Positions 1 through 9,497 of a stretch of DNA of 64,000 nt are shown piece by piece. Position numbers and translations under genes: made by a program. Source of the stretch: Davidsoniella eucalypti (Eukaryota > Ascomycota > Sordariomycetes > Microascales > Ceratocystidaceae); assembly GCA_004009845.1 (NCBI GenBank), contig RMBW01000118.1, forward strand, positions 1 through 64,000, written 5' to 3'. The notes under the pieces were generated by a model. That model ran no database searches and was not told the DNA's origin. It saw only the letters and a program-made list of their open reading frames with translations. Numbering within the stretch: position 1 is the stretch's first letter; every line of letters starts with the position of its first letter.

Positions 1-1408
1 CTCAGACTCGGAATCCGAGTACTCAGAGACTGAAGCCGACTCTGTGTTCGACCACGTGTCTCTGTCACACAGTGGCCTGCTAGTATCGCAATCTCAGTCT
101 TCGCCGGCCGACGACGTCACGGCTGCGGCGGCGCTCCTCGAAGGCTTCCTAGACTCATCAGCAGCCGGCTTTGAAACAGCAAGCTGGGGTTCTCAGAGCA
201 GTATTGATGCGATGCCGCGTAATATGCCGCGTCGCACGTACTTGACTCTGTGGCAGGTGGTCATGGACTCGATGCTACGGATGCGCGATGATCCAGAGCT
301 TGAAGAAGTCGACGGAAGTCTAGCGTTTGAGACGGATTCGGCCTTTGAGGAGGCATTGATCGGTGGACGTCATGGAGAATCAGTGACAGCTGATATCATC
401 GAGGACTTTGTGGATGCAGTGGAGGAGCACTTGCCTCCGAGCATACCCGAGGAGGAAGAAGAGGATGAAGAAGAAAAAGAAGAAGAGAAGGAGGAGGACG
501 CAGAGGAGATAGAGGCAGTTGCTAAAGAAGACGATGCTCCCGAGCCCACAGTGCCTATGGACCTGCCACCGCCGCCGCCTATTCCGGTAGACAATAGGCC
601 AGCTGTCTTCGTCAATGGCCGCACATGGTGGGCCCTATACGGCTCAGTGCCGTCCTTCCGCGAGAGCTCTGCCTTCCGCCGAGCCGCCCGAGACGCCGAC
701 CTCGACATCGAATCAGCCGTAGCCACTGCGCGGCGCTGGGGTCTCATCGTAGTTCCTCAGGGCTGCTCGGCGCCACTATCTGGAGTTCATCGTCCACGAA
801 CAGCCCCGAGCGCCTTCGACGCTGCGGAGGAGAATCCCTTCCGCGAAATCCTGGCTGACGAGGACTTGGACCTGTTCGAGCTGAGCGATGCTCTTTTGCG
901 GGTTAATGTTGGCACGCCGGCCTTGATATTGCCGCCTGGCTCAGCCTTTGCTGAGGGCGTTTTGTGCGGGCTCGAGCACGTCGCTATGGAAGACGAGTTC
1001 GCTTCGTACATGACCGTCCACGCCCCGTCATCCTTCGGCTGCAGTGCTAGCTCTTCCAGCGCCATTCCGCTCCTAGCAGCCACGCCCTCTCCGCTAGTAC
1101 CGGCTCCTGCTAGAGCCCCGCGATCTCGCGCCGAGAGCAGCCGTCGGAGCCGTGCTGGAAGCGGTGGCAATAGCGGTGGAGGAGCTTCGTCTGGCGCGGG
1201 CGACGATGAAGCTGCGCCCGAGATTAATCCATTACGCCTCAATCCTGTCTGGAAAGATGATGGAAGCCCTGGTGAAATGCCGCCTTCGTGGCCTGAGCTG
1301 GTCATTCCACCCAAGAGCCTCGAGGCCCGACCGCCGCCGTCAATGGCTTTGGTTCGGAGTACATCGCCGCGCGTTCCTGCTGTTAACTTGACGGCGCCTG
1401 GTATTTAG
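1..1408 (+). CDS. C-terminal part of an unknown acidic, low-complexity protein (left-truncated)
   Basis: The reading frame is open from base 2 to the TAG at 1406-1408, so the start lies outside the window and only about 468 residues are seen. The visible part begins Ser/Glu/Asp-rich. It then has a poly-Glu/Lys block (about 455-540), a Pro-rich run, a more ordinary segment (about 600-1010) rich in Ala, Arg and acidic residues, and a Ser/Ala/Gly-rich disordered tail with a PPP motif. I recognise no domain. GC content and codon choice resemble the core genes and contrast sharply with the AT-rich DNA that follows, so this is probably a real conserved gene end. Function unknown; a nuclear or scaffold role would be a guess. 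Confidence 0.7.
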   Translation, partial: SDSESEYSETEADSVFDHVSLSHSGLLVSQSQSSPADDVTAAAALLEGFLDSSAAGFETASWGSQSSIDAMPRNMPRRTYLTLWQVVMDSMLRMRDDPELEEVDGSLAFETDSAFEEALIGGRHGESVTADIIEDFVDAVEEHLPPSIPEEEEEDEEEKEEEKEEDAEEIEAVAKEDDAPEPTVPMDLPPPPPIPVDNRPAVFVNGRTWWALYGSVPSFRESSAFRRAARDADLDIESAVATARRWGLIVVPQGCSAPLSGVHRPRTAPSAFDAAEENPFREILADEDLDLFELSDALLRVNVGTPALILPPGSAFAEGVLCGLEHVAMEDEFASYMTVHAPSSFGCSASSSSAIPLLAATPSPLVPAPARAPRSRAESSRRSRAGSGGNSGGGASSGAGDDEAAPEINPLRLNPVWKDDGSPGEMPPSWPELVIPPKSLEARPPPSMALVRSTSPRVPAVNLTAPGI

Positions 1409-2030
1409 AGGTTGTTGAATTCTTTTTTGATGTAGGCGAGTCTATCTATGCAAATTATTGAGCAAGTTTATGGAGGGCATCGTCCCAAACAGTCCGTAAG
1501 TCTGCTTCATGATGTGTGTTGATATCTTGATGTCTTATTTCTTTCAAATTTTTTTTCACTTTTGTCTTTCATTTTCTTTCATTTTTGTCTTTCATTTTTT
1601 CAATCATCTTTTTTCATGGCCGTCTCAACTGATTCGGACTATTTCCATTTTTTCATTCAATTTTTTTTCATGGCCGTCTCACTTGATTCGGAGCCTATTT
1701 GCTTTTTTTCTTGTCTTTTTTCATCTTTTCCTCGTTGTTTCCAAGTAATTTCCTTTGTCAAATTTCTTTCTCTTTCTTTCTCTTTTTTTCACAGCTAAGT
1801 CAGTGGCCAAAAATTGTTTATTTTCTTTCTTTACTCTCATTCACACACACTTATTTTATGAATCGTCTTGATTCCCGACGACCTTTTTTTTTCTTTCTTT
1901 CTTTTTTTCCTTTTATCTTGTATTTGAAGATTTCCTCTAGCAATTATCCTGTCTCCTTCCTATTAGGTCACACTGTTTTTTTATTTGTTTTTATTTGTAT
2001 GTTTTTTTTATAGTTCTCAATTGAATAAAT
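1409..2030. other. Gene-free, T-rich low-complexity stretch
   Basis: Downstream of the first gene the plus strand becomes strongly T-rich with TTTC/CTTT runs (about 1540-2000). Two near-identical short segments containing TTTTTTCATGGCCGTCTCA lie about 60 bp apart (about 1611 and 1669). Several open frames exist only because the sequence is T-rich (Phe/Ser/Leu strings); I do not call them genes. Confidence 0.6.
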
Positions 2031-2960
2031 CATCAATAGCTCCATAAGGTTAATGAATCAAAAGAAAATTTTAAAAAATTGAAAATGAAAAGAAAAATTA
2101 AACATTTCACCAAATGAACAATACTTTATTTATTTCTTCCAGTGTCTCCGTCGATGATAGCTCCACAAGATTAATGAATTGAAAAGTTTTGAAATTTTTT
2201 GAAAATTAAAAAGAATTCATCAAAATTGAAAAAAATTGAAAAAAATTAAAAGAGATTGAAAAATTAAACATTTCATCAAATGAACAATACGTTATTTATT
2301 TCTTCCAGTGTCTCCCTCGTTGATAGCTCCACAAGATTAATGAATTGAAAATTTTTGAAAAGTTTTGAAAATTAAAAAGAATTCATCAAAATTGAAAAAA
2401 AATTGAAAAAAATTAAAAGAGATTGAAAAATTAAACATTTCATCAAATGAACAATACGTTATTTATTTCTTCCAATGTCTCAAGATAATAACTCCAAAAG
2501 ATTAATTTTTGAAAATTTTTAAAAAATTAAAAACAAAAATTAATTTTTAAAAAAGATTTCACCAAATGAGCAAAAGAAATTGAAAAGAAATTGAAAAATT
2601 AAACATTTCGTCAAATGAACAATACGTTGTTTATTTCTTCCAATGTCTCCCTCAAGATAACTAATAGCTCCACAAGATTAATGAATTGAAAAGTTTTGAA
2701 AATTAAAAACAAAAATTAATTTTTAAAAAATATTTCATCAAATAAGCAAAAGAAATTGAAAAGAAATTGAAAAATTAAACATTTCGTCAAATGAACAATA
2801 CGTTATTTATTTCTTCCAAAATGTCTCCCTCAAGATAACTAATAGCTCCACAAGATTAATGAATTGAAAAATTTTGAAAAGTTTTGAAAAATTAAAATTT
2901 TTAAAAAGAATTCATCAAATGAGCAATAACTTTATTTATTTCTTCCAAAGTCTCCCATAA
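2031..2960. repeat. AT-rich tandem repeat, about six units of ~167 bp
   Basis: A unit containing an ACAATACGTTATTTATTTC core, then a TCTTCCAGTGTCTCC-like stretch, then AGCTCCACAAGATTAATGA and an A-rich spacer (GAAAATTAAA-type), recurs with cores at about 2118, 2284, 2451, 2619, 2795 and 2922. The steps are therefore about 166, 167, 168, 176 and 127 bp. The units are diverged by substitutions and small indels, the last one is short, and a partial copy of the AGCTCC segment starts the array near 2037. No coding capacity. Confidence 0.85.
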
Positions 2961-3559
2961 GATATAGTGGGCATAGCCTAATTTTGCTGCAAAATACCCC
3001 TACACGACTCTGTATTCTACATATTGAAACCCTTGTAATCATTCACTAAACTTTATTATTATGGTAGCCTAGACTAAATTTTTACTACTATGAAGTCACG
3101 CGATTTCCTAATTTACTGATCTAAATTTGGCCTTTATTAGTCATTTGTCCCGCTTTAATACATATGATTCTTTCCTATCGTAGAACATTGGTAGCACAAC
3201 AATTTACATGTCAAAGGTCAAAGAAAATTATAACACAGCAAAGTAATTATCGTGAAACACTAGATAGTTGGAGGATGTTTAACAAAACAATAGAAAGTGA
3301 CAAGAAATTTCATACAAGAATTAGTGGGAGAAGCAGGATGTTAAGGAAAAAAAGAAAAGAAGAGATCCAAGGAAATAAAATCAAAAATCAAAAATCAAAA
3401 ATCGACAACAACAACGACGACAACAACGACACCACCAACTACGACAACAACGACAACAACAACTACGACAATAATAAAAACGACAAATAACAAATAACAA
3501 GTAACAGAGACTATCCTTCAACTGGTTAGCACGACAAAAAAGTAGCTCCCAGGCTTGAT
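2961..3559. other. Gene-free AT-rich stretch ending in a microsatellite
   Basis: No gene supported. An open frame at 3164-3490 (108 codons) ends in an Asn/Asp-rich tract that is simply the translated simple repeat, and it lacks any recognisable domain. Confidence 0.5.
3395..3490. repeat. Imperfect AAC/ACG trinucleotide microsatellite
   Basis: After a short TCAAAAA repeat (about 3380-3402), the plus strand runs as imperfect AAC, GAC and ACG triplets to about 3490. It lies close to the 3' end of the minus-strand gene at 3560-5386. Confidence 0.8.
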
Positions 3560-5386
3560 CTAAGAGCTGGCGTGGGGAGCCTGATTGAAGAGACACTCGA
3601 CAAATTCAAGCTGCATCATGCGATGCGTCTCGTCATTCCAGGCAAAGTTAGTATCGCCGCGGTTGGTAAACCAGAGGTTAGACGACGCAAGCTCTTCGAC
3701 AGTGCGCTCAATCTCTCTAATAGTGTCCACCTCAGGCGACATCTGTCTAGGGATGGCAAAGTTGGGATAAGGAGCGGCCAGCAGCATCATGTACTGGATG
3801 ACGGACATCGACTGCTGCGGAACCGGATCCTCGAGAGAGGCGCAGCCGAGGAAAACCGGAACCAGATAGCCTTGGTACTGGTTGAGTTGTTCGTAGATGG
3901 CCATCTGATTCTCGATAAGATCGGGCTTGGTGACAGGAACGCCCTGGCCAACAAATGTGTAGCCGTGGCTGGTCAAAGTGAGCTTGAAGAGGACCGTGAA
4001 GCGGCTGAAGTAGCCAAACTTGTCGAGGCACTCACAGTCTTGGTCCACGTTCTCCTCAAGCTGCGCAATAAGACGCATCTCGAGCTCGGTGACAGTCAAG
4101 AGGTGTCTATCCTCTAGCATGCCCTTGATGCTGTTGGGCCCGACGCGGTGTAGGTCAACGTTGGGACAGTTGATATCCAGAGGCAGGCCGTCACGAAGGC
4201 CGCGAATGCACGCAGGTGTGCAGTAAGGCTTGGAAGGGGCATTCGCGGCAACCAGCGTAGTAGAGCTAGAGTTGTCCATGGTGGTAATGGAGTTTCCGCC
4301 ACGGTGCGATCCCAGCACAGCCGAGTAAGCGGACTGAGTGTCAGTCGGGCGCAAGATCACGGGAATCTGGTAGTTTTTGGCGTACGGCTCGGGCCACAGC
4401 ATAGTATCAGAGGCCCGCTCTCCTATCCAAGTAGCGGATCTAGGGCTAGCCTTGAGCGCAAGCAGGATGAAGGTCGCAAAGTAGGCAGCGACCGTCTCTT
4501 CAGGATCACGGGCGGAGATGCCCGAGTCCTCAGCTCGCATGTCAGGGTCCTCGTAGTCGAGAACGGGGAAGGTGGCACAGAAATGGTAGAGAGTATGGGG
4601 ATCGTCTTCTGGGACGCGGAGAAAGATCACGCTGTCGCCAGTCGAGATGTAGCCGTACTCGACGCCAGTAGTGATCATGTGATCGTAGGTGCGAGTGATG
4701 ATGCCGACATATCTCAGATCTTCGGACTGGCCATTCCAGACCTCGGAATTGGTCACGAGGTTAGCAATCTTCTCAAAGAAGTCGCCGTTGGAAGCAGCAA
4801 CTAGAAAGGCGCACGTGTCCGAAAGCATCTGAGAGTACGCGAGATGGTGGTCTCCAATGACGAATGGCAAGTGGCTCCCGTTGGGGCGAGATACGATGCC
4901 CCATCGCGAAGGGCTTTCCATTTCAGGCTTTTCGTAAACCTGGGGACGCAGGCCAAAAGCCTTTTCCGCGAAGAGAACGTCCTTGACAGAAGCGTCATCG
5001 GTCAGCTTGAGGTATTGGCCGACGATTTCCAAGGCGCAGTCCTCGGTGGAGTGCTTGATGAAGTTTTCAACCGTGGCGTCGTCGGCGAGGACGCGGCCAT
5101 CGAGCTTCTTGTTGGAGACCTCGCCGATACGGCCAAGCGAGGGAAAGACCTTGCGGTCGTCAAACTGGGCGCGCAGCGTGTTGAAGGTCTGAGCGTGGAT
5201 AGCGCTGAAGCTTTCCCAGGTGACGAAGCGGCGCGGGTAGAATCTGCCCTTGGAGACAATAGAGAGACCAGGCAGAGAAGAAGGGGAGATGTAGAACTTG
5301 GAGAACAGCTCCCGCTCGATGCTGCCAAGGTAATGGGCGAACTCGGTGGGGGCATCGCGCACCTTGACCATATGGTCGAGCAGCAT
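3560..5386 (-). CDS. Fungal kinase-like protein A, degenerate C-terminus (paralogue of 60498-62576)
   Basis: 608 aa in one exon from the ATG at 5386. It aligns along most of its length with the protein at 60498-62576. Shared landmarks are FYP followed by a W..F..IH segment (about residue 50), MITTGVEYGYI and FLRVPEDDP (about 240-265), a Cys-rich segment YCTPAC...NCPNVDLHR (about 387-415), DCECLDKFG, and a glycine-rich strand LTLTSHGYTFVGQG that resembles a kinase-type N-lobe. The tail WNDETHRMMQLEFVEC looks like the catalytic-loop/DFE region of fungal kinase-like proteins with the metal-binding Asp replaced by Glu, so activity is unlikely. The frame is open 51 bases further 5' to a TAG, and the paralogue has about 100 extra N-terminal residues, so this copy may be 5'-truncated or may have an upstream exon I could not place. 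Substrate and role unknown. Confidence 0.7.
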   Translation of the reverse strand: MLLDHMVKVRDAPTEFAHYLGSIERELFSKFYISPSSLPGLSIVSKGRFYPRRFVTWESFSAIHAQTFNTLRAQFDDRKVFPSLGRIGEVSNKKLDGRVLADDATVENFIKHSTEDCALEIVGQYLKLTDDASVKDVLFAEKAFGLRPQVYEKPEMESPSRWGIVSRPNGSHLPFVIGDHHLAYSQMLSDTCAFLVAASNGDFFEKIANLVTNSEVWNGQSEDLRYVGIITRTYDHMITTGVEYGYISTGDSVIFLRVPEDDPHTLYHFCATFPVLDYEDPDMRAEDSGISARDPEETVAAYFATFILLALKASPRSATWIGERASDTMLWPEPYAKNYQIPVILRPTDTQSAYSAVLGSHRGGNSITTMDNSSSTTLVAANAPSKPYCTPACIRGLRDGLPLDINCPNVDLHRVGPNSIKGMLEDRHLLTVTELEMRLIAQLEENVDQDCECLDKFGYFSRFTVLFKLTLTSHGYTFVGQGVPVTKPDLIENQMAIYEQLNQYQGYLVPVFLGCASLEDPVPQQSMSVIQYMMLLAAPYPNFAIPRQMSPEVDTIREIERTVEELASSNLWFTNRGDTNFAWNDETHRMMQLEFVECLFNQAPHASS

Positions 5387-5399
5387 GACGGCAGCGTCT

Positions 5400-6071
5400 C
5401 TATTGCGCGTCTCCCGAGCCTCGTCCAGTATAGCCTACATAAATGTCATGGCTTTTGCCAACTGCTTTACTGTGAATGAACTTCCCAATACCCGATGGGC
5501 CTATAACTGAGGTATATGGAGAAATAAATTCTTCGGTGGCACTTGTCCAAGTTGCGAAGCAATTGTTGATGTTCAACAGAGACAAACTATTCGTTGTGGA
5601 ACTGCTGGGTGATACTAGTTCTTCTCTATCGAATGCATGCTTGGTGATGCAACTCACTTCCTCTGTGCCTTGGTCAGATATGTCGAGAAAGATCTTGATT
5701 GTATGTAGTATCTCTAGTAAAAGAGATATGTCAGGAAGGCCATGAATGATGGGGCATTCCGGTAGCTTTAGGAAGACGCTGATCTGAAAGTCAACATCAC
5801 CACTCAATATAGACAGTGAGGTTTCGGAAAGACTGTGCGAGGAATCAATATAACTCATAATAATCCTCCAAAAAGTCTGAATATATTCAACCTGTTTTCC
5901 ACTCAAGACTGATGATGTGATGGAGCTCAGGAAACCCGGGTCAAGTTGATTATAGTCCCAACTAGTGAGTGGCAAAATGTCTTCTAAAGTCTTGCATGAT
6001 CTGAATGGCGCAGAAATGCGCGAAACGATTCGATTTTTCCATTTTGAATATAGGATATAGGTCTTATACAT
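5400..6071 (-). pseudogene. Truncated P-loop (Walker A) ORF
   Basis: A 223-codon frame that ends shortly after a Walker A-like motif, GPSGIGK, at about residues 191-197. The motif is preceded by a YTSVI strand and followed by a DIYVGYT strand, the usual order beta1, P-loop, beta2. Fungal P-loop proteins of this look normally continue for hundreds of residues with GKS/GKT; here GK is followed by Phe and the frame stops within 30 codons. It lies just upstream of the kinase-like ORF on the same strand with 13 bp between stop and ATG. It is probably the 5' remnant of an NTPase gene. A spliced fusion with the downstream ORF is the alternative, but I found no donor/acceptor pair that keeps frame. 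Confidence 0.45.
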
Positions 6072-7167
6072 GTGGTGGTTAGCAATAATCCTAAAAATGG
6101 GATAGTAAAACTAAAAGCTAAGTTAATATATACCTCTTCTTCTTCTTAGCCTATAAACTTATCGATGGCTCTAATAGCCACGTAGTACAATCTAGTACCC
6201 CAGAGTTTAGTATCAATCAATGACTGGTACCAAAGGCCCTCCAAGCCCAGAAAGCCTAATCTGTTATATATGCTAAAGCTCCTATGGGCATTGCCATAGG
6301 TCTTAATCTCAACACCAAAGAGAATTAGGCTCTAAAGGGCGGAAAAACAAGCCGAACCCGGGTGTGTCTGTGAAGATGGCTATCTGCCAACATAAAAAGT
6401 GCAAGGTGAAGGCTTGGGAAGGTATGGTTTATTAGCAGGTATTCTAATAAATGGATTCGTTGGGTTTGGAGGACAAACCAGAGTGATTCTGTGACCAGAG
6501 TTCACTTAACAGAGCGTAAGGTTGATAGCCAAAACAGAAGATTGATGGTCTAAGGGGATCTTTAGGGCAAAAAGAGCAAATCAAGAATTTAATGGGAGTT
6601 TGTGTACCTTTAGTTTGTTTATTACCATCAGTCAATCCACATTTATCCCAACAACATATCTGCTACATCATGTGACTAAGTTGTCAACGATGGCAATTAC
6701 TTACATCGAACGGAAGCATATAGCTCTTACTTCTCCTAAAAATTACGATACAAGGCAGTGTCTAGTTGACATGTAGAAAAATTTGATGTTATGGTTGTGA
6801 CTGTTGATGCTGTTAAGAGCACACCAAGTCTCTCAGAAACCCGATCCCAAAGTAACCTCCAAAACACCGGAGGCACACCAGCATCACAGAATCTTCGTCC
6901 GCCTGGCTGAAAAGTCAAAGAAGAAGGGAGCCCTTCAGTGTGCCACAAGTATCAAGACGGGATTCGCCCTGACTCCTTGCAGCTCTGCAGACCGGGCCAC
7001 ACTCTTTGACCAGTCCGAGGTCATCAAGGCGTGGTTTGGCCCCGACACAACCCTGGAATAAGAAGTGCAATTAGCGTGATTAGTAGCGCAATTGCTGAAA
7101 TCAAGAGCGCGCCGCCAACTTCAACCTTGGATGGCTTGTAGTGGATCGGCTTCGAAAATATACAATC
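6072..7167. other. Gene-free AT-rich stretch
   Basis: No gene supported. Short open frames on both strands have no recognisable domain. The segment 6900-7060 is less AT-rich than its surroundings and may be a decayed gene piece, but I could not identify it. Confidence 0.4.
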
Positions 7168-7565
7168 ATGTCTGCTGTCAACCTACGAGAGACTCATGAT
7201 TGGATGAAGAAGCTTGCCTACCGGACCGGCAACAAGATTCTTCTCGCCAATCCGCAGGACCTAGATATAGACACTAAGCTTAACTGCAAGAAAACTAGCA
7301 AATGGGATTCTCCGGGTATCTGCAATGATCCTGTGACACATATAATTATATATAAAAAAACACGCCGACTAACTATACTACGATATATCTCTATTAGGGG
7401 CTGCCGGTATTGTTACCGAATGTGACAAGGCAGTAGATGAAATTATCAATGCCGAAGCCAAACTTAAATATCCCGAGATCTCCTTCATGGGCGAAGAAAC
7501 CTACCAGCCAGGCGTCAAGATCGGCCCGGAAGCAACCTTCATCGTGGACCCTGTATATTTCTAGT
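7168..7565 (+). pseudogene. Inositol monophosphatase family gene, truncated after the N-terminal third
   Basis: The ATG at 7168 opens MSAVNLRETHDWMKKLAYR, typical of the start of fungal inositol-1-monophosphatases. The frame runs into an apparent intron (donor GTATCT at about 7315, acceptor near 7396-7400). It then continues with IVTECDKAVDEIINAE (TE-DKAVE motif), FMGEETY (the Glu-Glu metal-binding motif) and FIVDP. In intact enzymes VDP is followed by IDGT and two further thirds of the protein. Here the sequence turns at once into GTATATTTCTAG and no homologous sequence follows. Metal-binding residues of the second half are therefore absent and the product cannot be active. A continuation by splicing was looked for downstream to about 8000 and not seen. 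Confidence 0.75.
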
Positions 7566-8369
7566 TTTTACAGTCTTGATAAAATTCCTACTGTAGTTTC
7601 CAACTAACCATTTCTTATCTATAGTTATATCTGAATTGAATTCTATGTGACTACTTGATCTTGAATTTGAATGAAAAAAAATTGGAAAAGCCTTTTGCAA
7701 AGTCCGAGTTTAGTTTCCTTGCAACAAGATCTTACACAGACCTCGGAAGTCCATTTCACTATAGTTATTGCTCTTTTTCTGCTTTAAAGCCATGTCAAGC
7801 AAATTAGTGATCTTTCCGTTATGACTCAGCACCACAAAATGTGTATCTGGCAACTTCATATCCCCCTTTCCTATACATATTAGAATGTATACTAGCTAGT
7901 AATATATCACAAGCATCCCACCCATACAGCAGGTTCATGGTGAATGATGTCACACCCTAATATGATCTGAATCTGATCTAGTATCATCTTATAAAGTCAT
8001 TTAAAATCCATCAGCTAGAAATGCCGGCCACAAGATCATCAACTGGAGATACAAATGGTTGAGCAGAGACTTCAGTTGCACAAGTCTTGGAAAACAGTCA
8101 CTGAACAGAATGCGAAGAACAAGTTGGCAATTTTGTAAGTCAGGCACCTAAAAAGAAATTTGAATTTTTGAAAGACGAAGCGTTTTCATCTGTTCCTACT
8201 TGAGTATAGCTATGCGCTAGAAGAAGAATACATCGGTTACCCTACTACTAGTATCATGGATACGCCCATACAGGAAGAGATTTGTAATCTGTTGCCTTAT
8301 GGGTGTCAAGTTGTACGCGGTGTTGGCCATTGCAAAGGTTCAAACAAGGAGATGTCTTTAAGTGTAAGA
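7566..8369. other. Gene-free AT-rich stretch
   Basis: Nothing recognisable. The last part may belong to the 5' half of the dead transposase that becomes readable from about 8370, but no transposase motif could be read here. Confidence 0.4.
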
Positions 8370-8865
8370 GGTGAGGCAGGGTTCGCCAGATGTATGCTTC
8401 AGTTACAACTCTCGTGCGGACACAGCTACCGGACAAAAACCGAGAGACCTTTATAGTATTGTTCTTCGTAGTTTCGTCCAGCCTGGCAATATCTTCATGC
8501 TCGACAATGCTCGAACACACAGCCCGTGTTGTCACAAAGCTTCTTGAGTGTGGAAGTAATGGTTTGGCCACCTTATTCACCAGACCTCAACCCTATAGAG
8601 AACCGTTGAGGCCTTGATAAAGGCAGATATCCATCGCCTCTATCCAGAGCTCCAAATGGCTTCCGATACCAAAGAGACTCTTGAGAAATCGATAGTTGCT
8701 GTGAAGGAAGCCTGGCACTCTATAGAACCGGCTATTCTCGGGCGTCTAGCGGAATCACTGACAAATAGGGTAGAGGCAGTTGTTGAAGCCAAAGGCTAGT
8801 AGTCATACTATACAAAATATTACAAACAAATTCATAAAAAATCAATCTTCGTAACTTAAAACATA
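8370..8865 (+). mobile_element. Tc1/mariner-type transposase remnant, frameshifted
   Basis: The C-terminal half of a DDE transposase can be read by switching frames: FVQPGNIFMLDNARTH (second catalytic Asp, about 8470-8520), then ARVVTKLLE, then WPPYSPDLNPIEN (third catalytic acidic residue, about 8561-8600), then ADIHRLYPEL and an EAWHSI segment to VEAKG at 8799. At least two frameshifts are needed, and VEAKG is followed by two TAG stops although readable TKYYKQ sequence continues after them. The first catalytic Asp and the DNA-binding domain are not recognisable. No intact terminal inverted repeats were found. This is a dead element. Confidence 0.8.
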
Positions 8866-9497
8866 ACAAATGGAGCTCTTGTGGCCTAGAGCCTTCTTAG
8901 TGAAGAGACTTACATTGAATGCATCTCACTGTACAGTCATACGGTAAAGACAGTACCTATTGATGAAGTCCCGGGTGATATTTTATTGAAACTAACACTC
9001 CAATACATAAGTTCCACATAACAACCAATTGATCTCGCCTTCTACTTCTATACCAAGACGAGATTTTCTCTTGGAATCCAAGAATTATGCTCCTTCATGA
9101 TAATATTTTACGTGGCTTTGCCGGCAGGGGGAATCTTGATTTAAAGAGTTAAAAGCTGATATGTGTCTTCGGGAAGAGAATATGGAATATCAAGCATATT
9201 GAGTGCTAGCTAAGACGTTTTATTATAATGAATTATACAGGACCTCGATAATCATGAAAAGAGTTTATACAAAAAGTACAGGTCTGCCTTCTCCAGAATG
9301 CAGTCCTACTACTAGTGGACCTGCTAATATCACAGATTTTATCTATCAATATACTATGTCGCTCAAGTTCATGATGGCAATGCAATGGCCTGATCGACAC
9401 TTTATATGGCAGGGCTATATTATGATAATCAGTTCGAAGCAATGGGTAGACATTTGAATTTGAAATCAAATTCGTTCTATATCCATGGCTTCCTTTG
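8866..9497. other. Gene-free AT-rich stretch
   Basis: No gene supported. Overlapping short frames on opposite strands at 9203-9517 have no recognisable domain. Confidence 0.4.

Noticed and set aside
370..747. 125-codon Ser-rich frame on the minus strand inside the first gene
   Set aside because: It is the antisense of the poly-Glu region; the poly-Ser string is the reverse complement of GAA/GAG codons.
1509..2013. Three overlapping Phe/Ser-rich frames on the plus strand
   Set aside because: They follow from T-rich DNA and have no domain or start context.
3164..3490. 108-codon frame ending in Asn/Asp repeats
   Set aside because: The C-terminal half is the translated microsatellite and the rest has no recognisable features.
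3572..4117. 181-codon plus-strand frame
   Set aside because: It is antisense to the kinase-like protein A, whose frame is supported by homology to protein B.
4844..5479. 211-codon plus-strand frame
   Set aside because: Antisense shadow of protein A.
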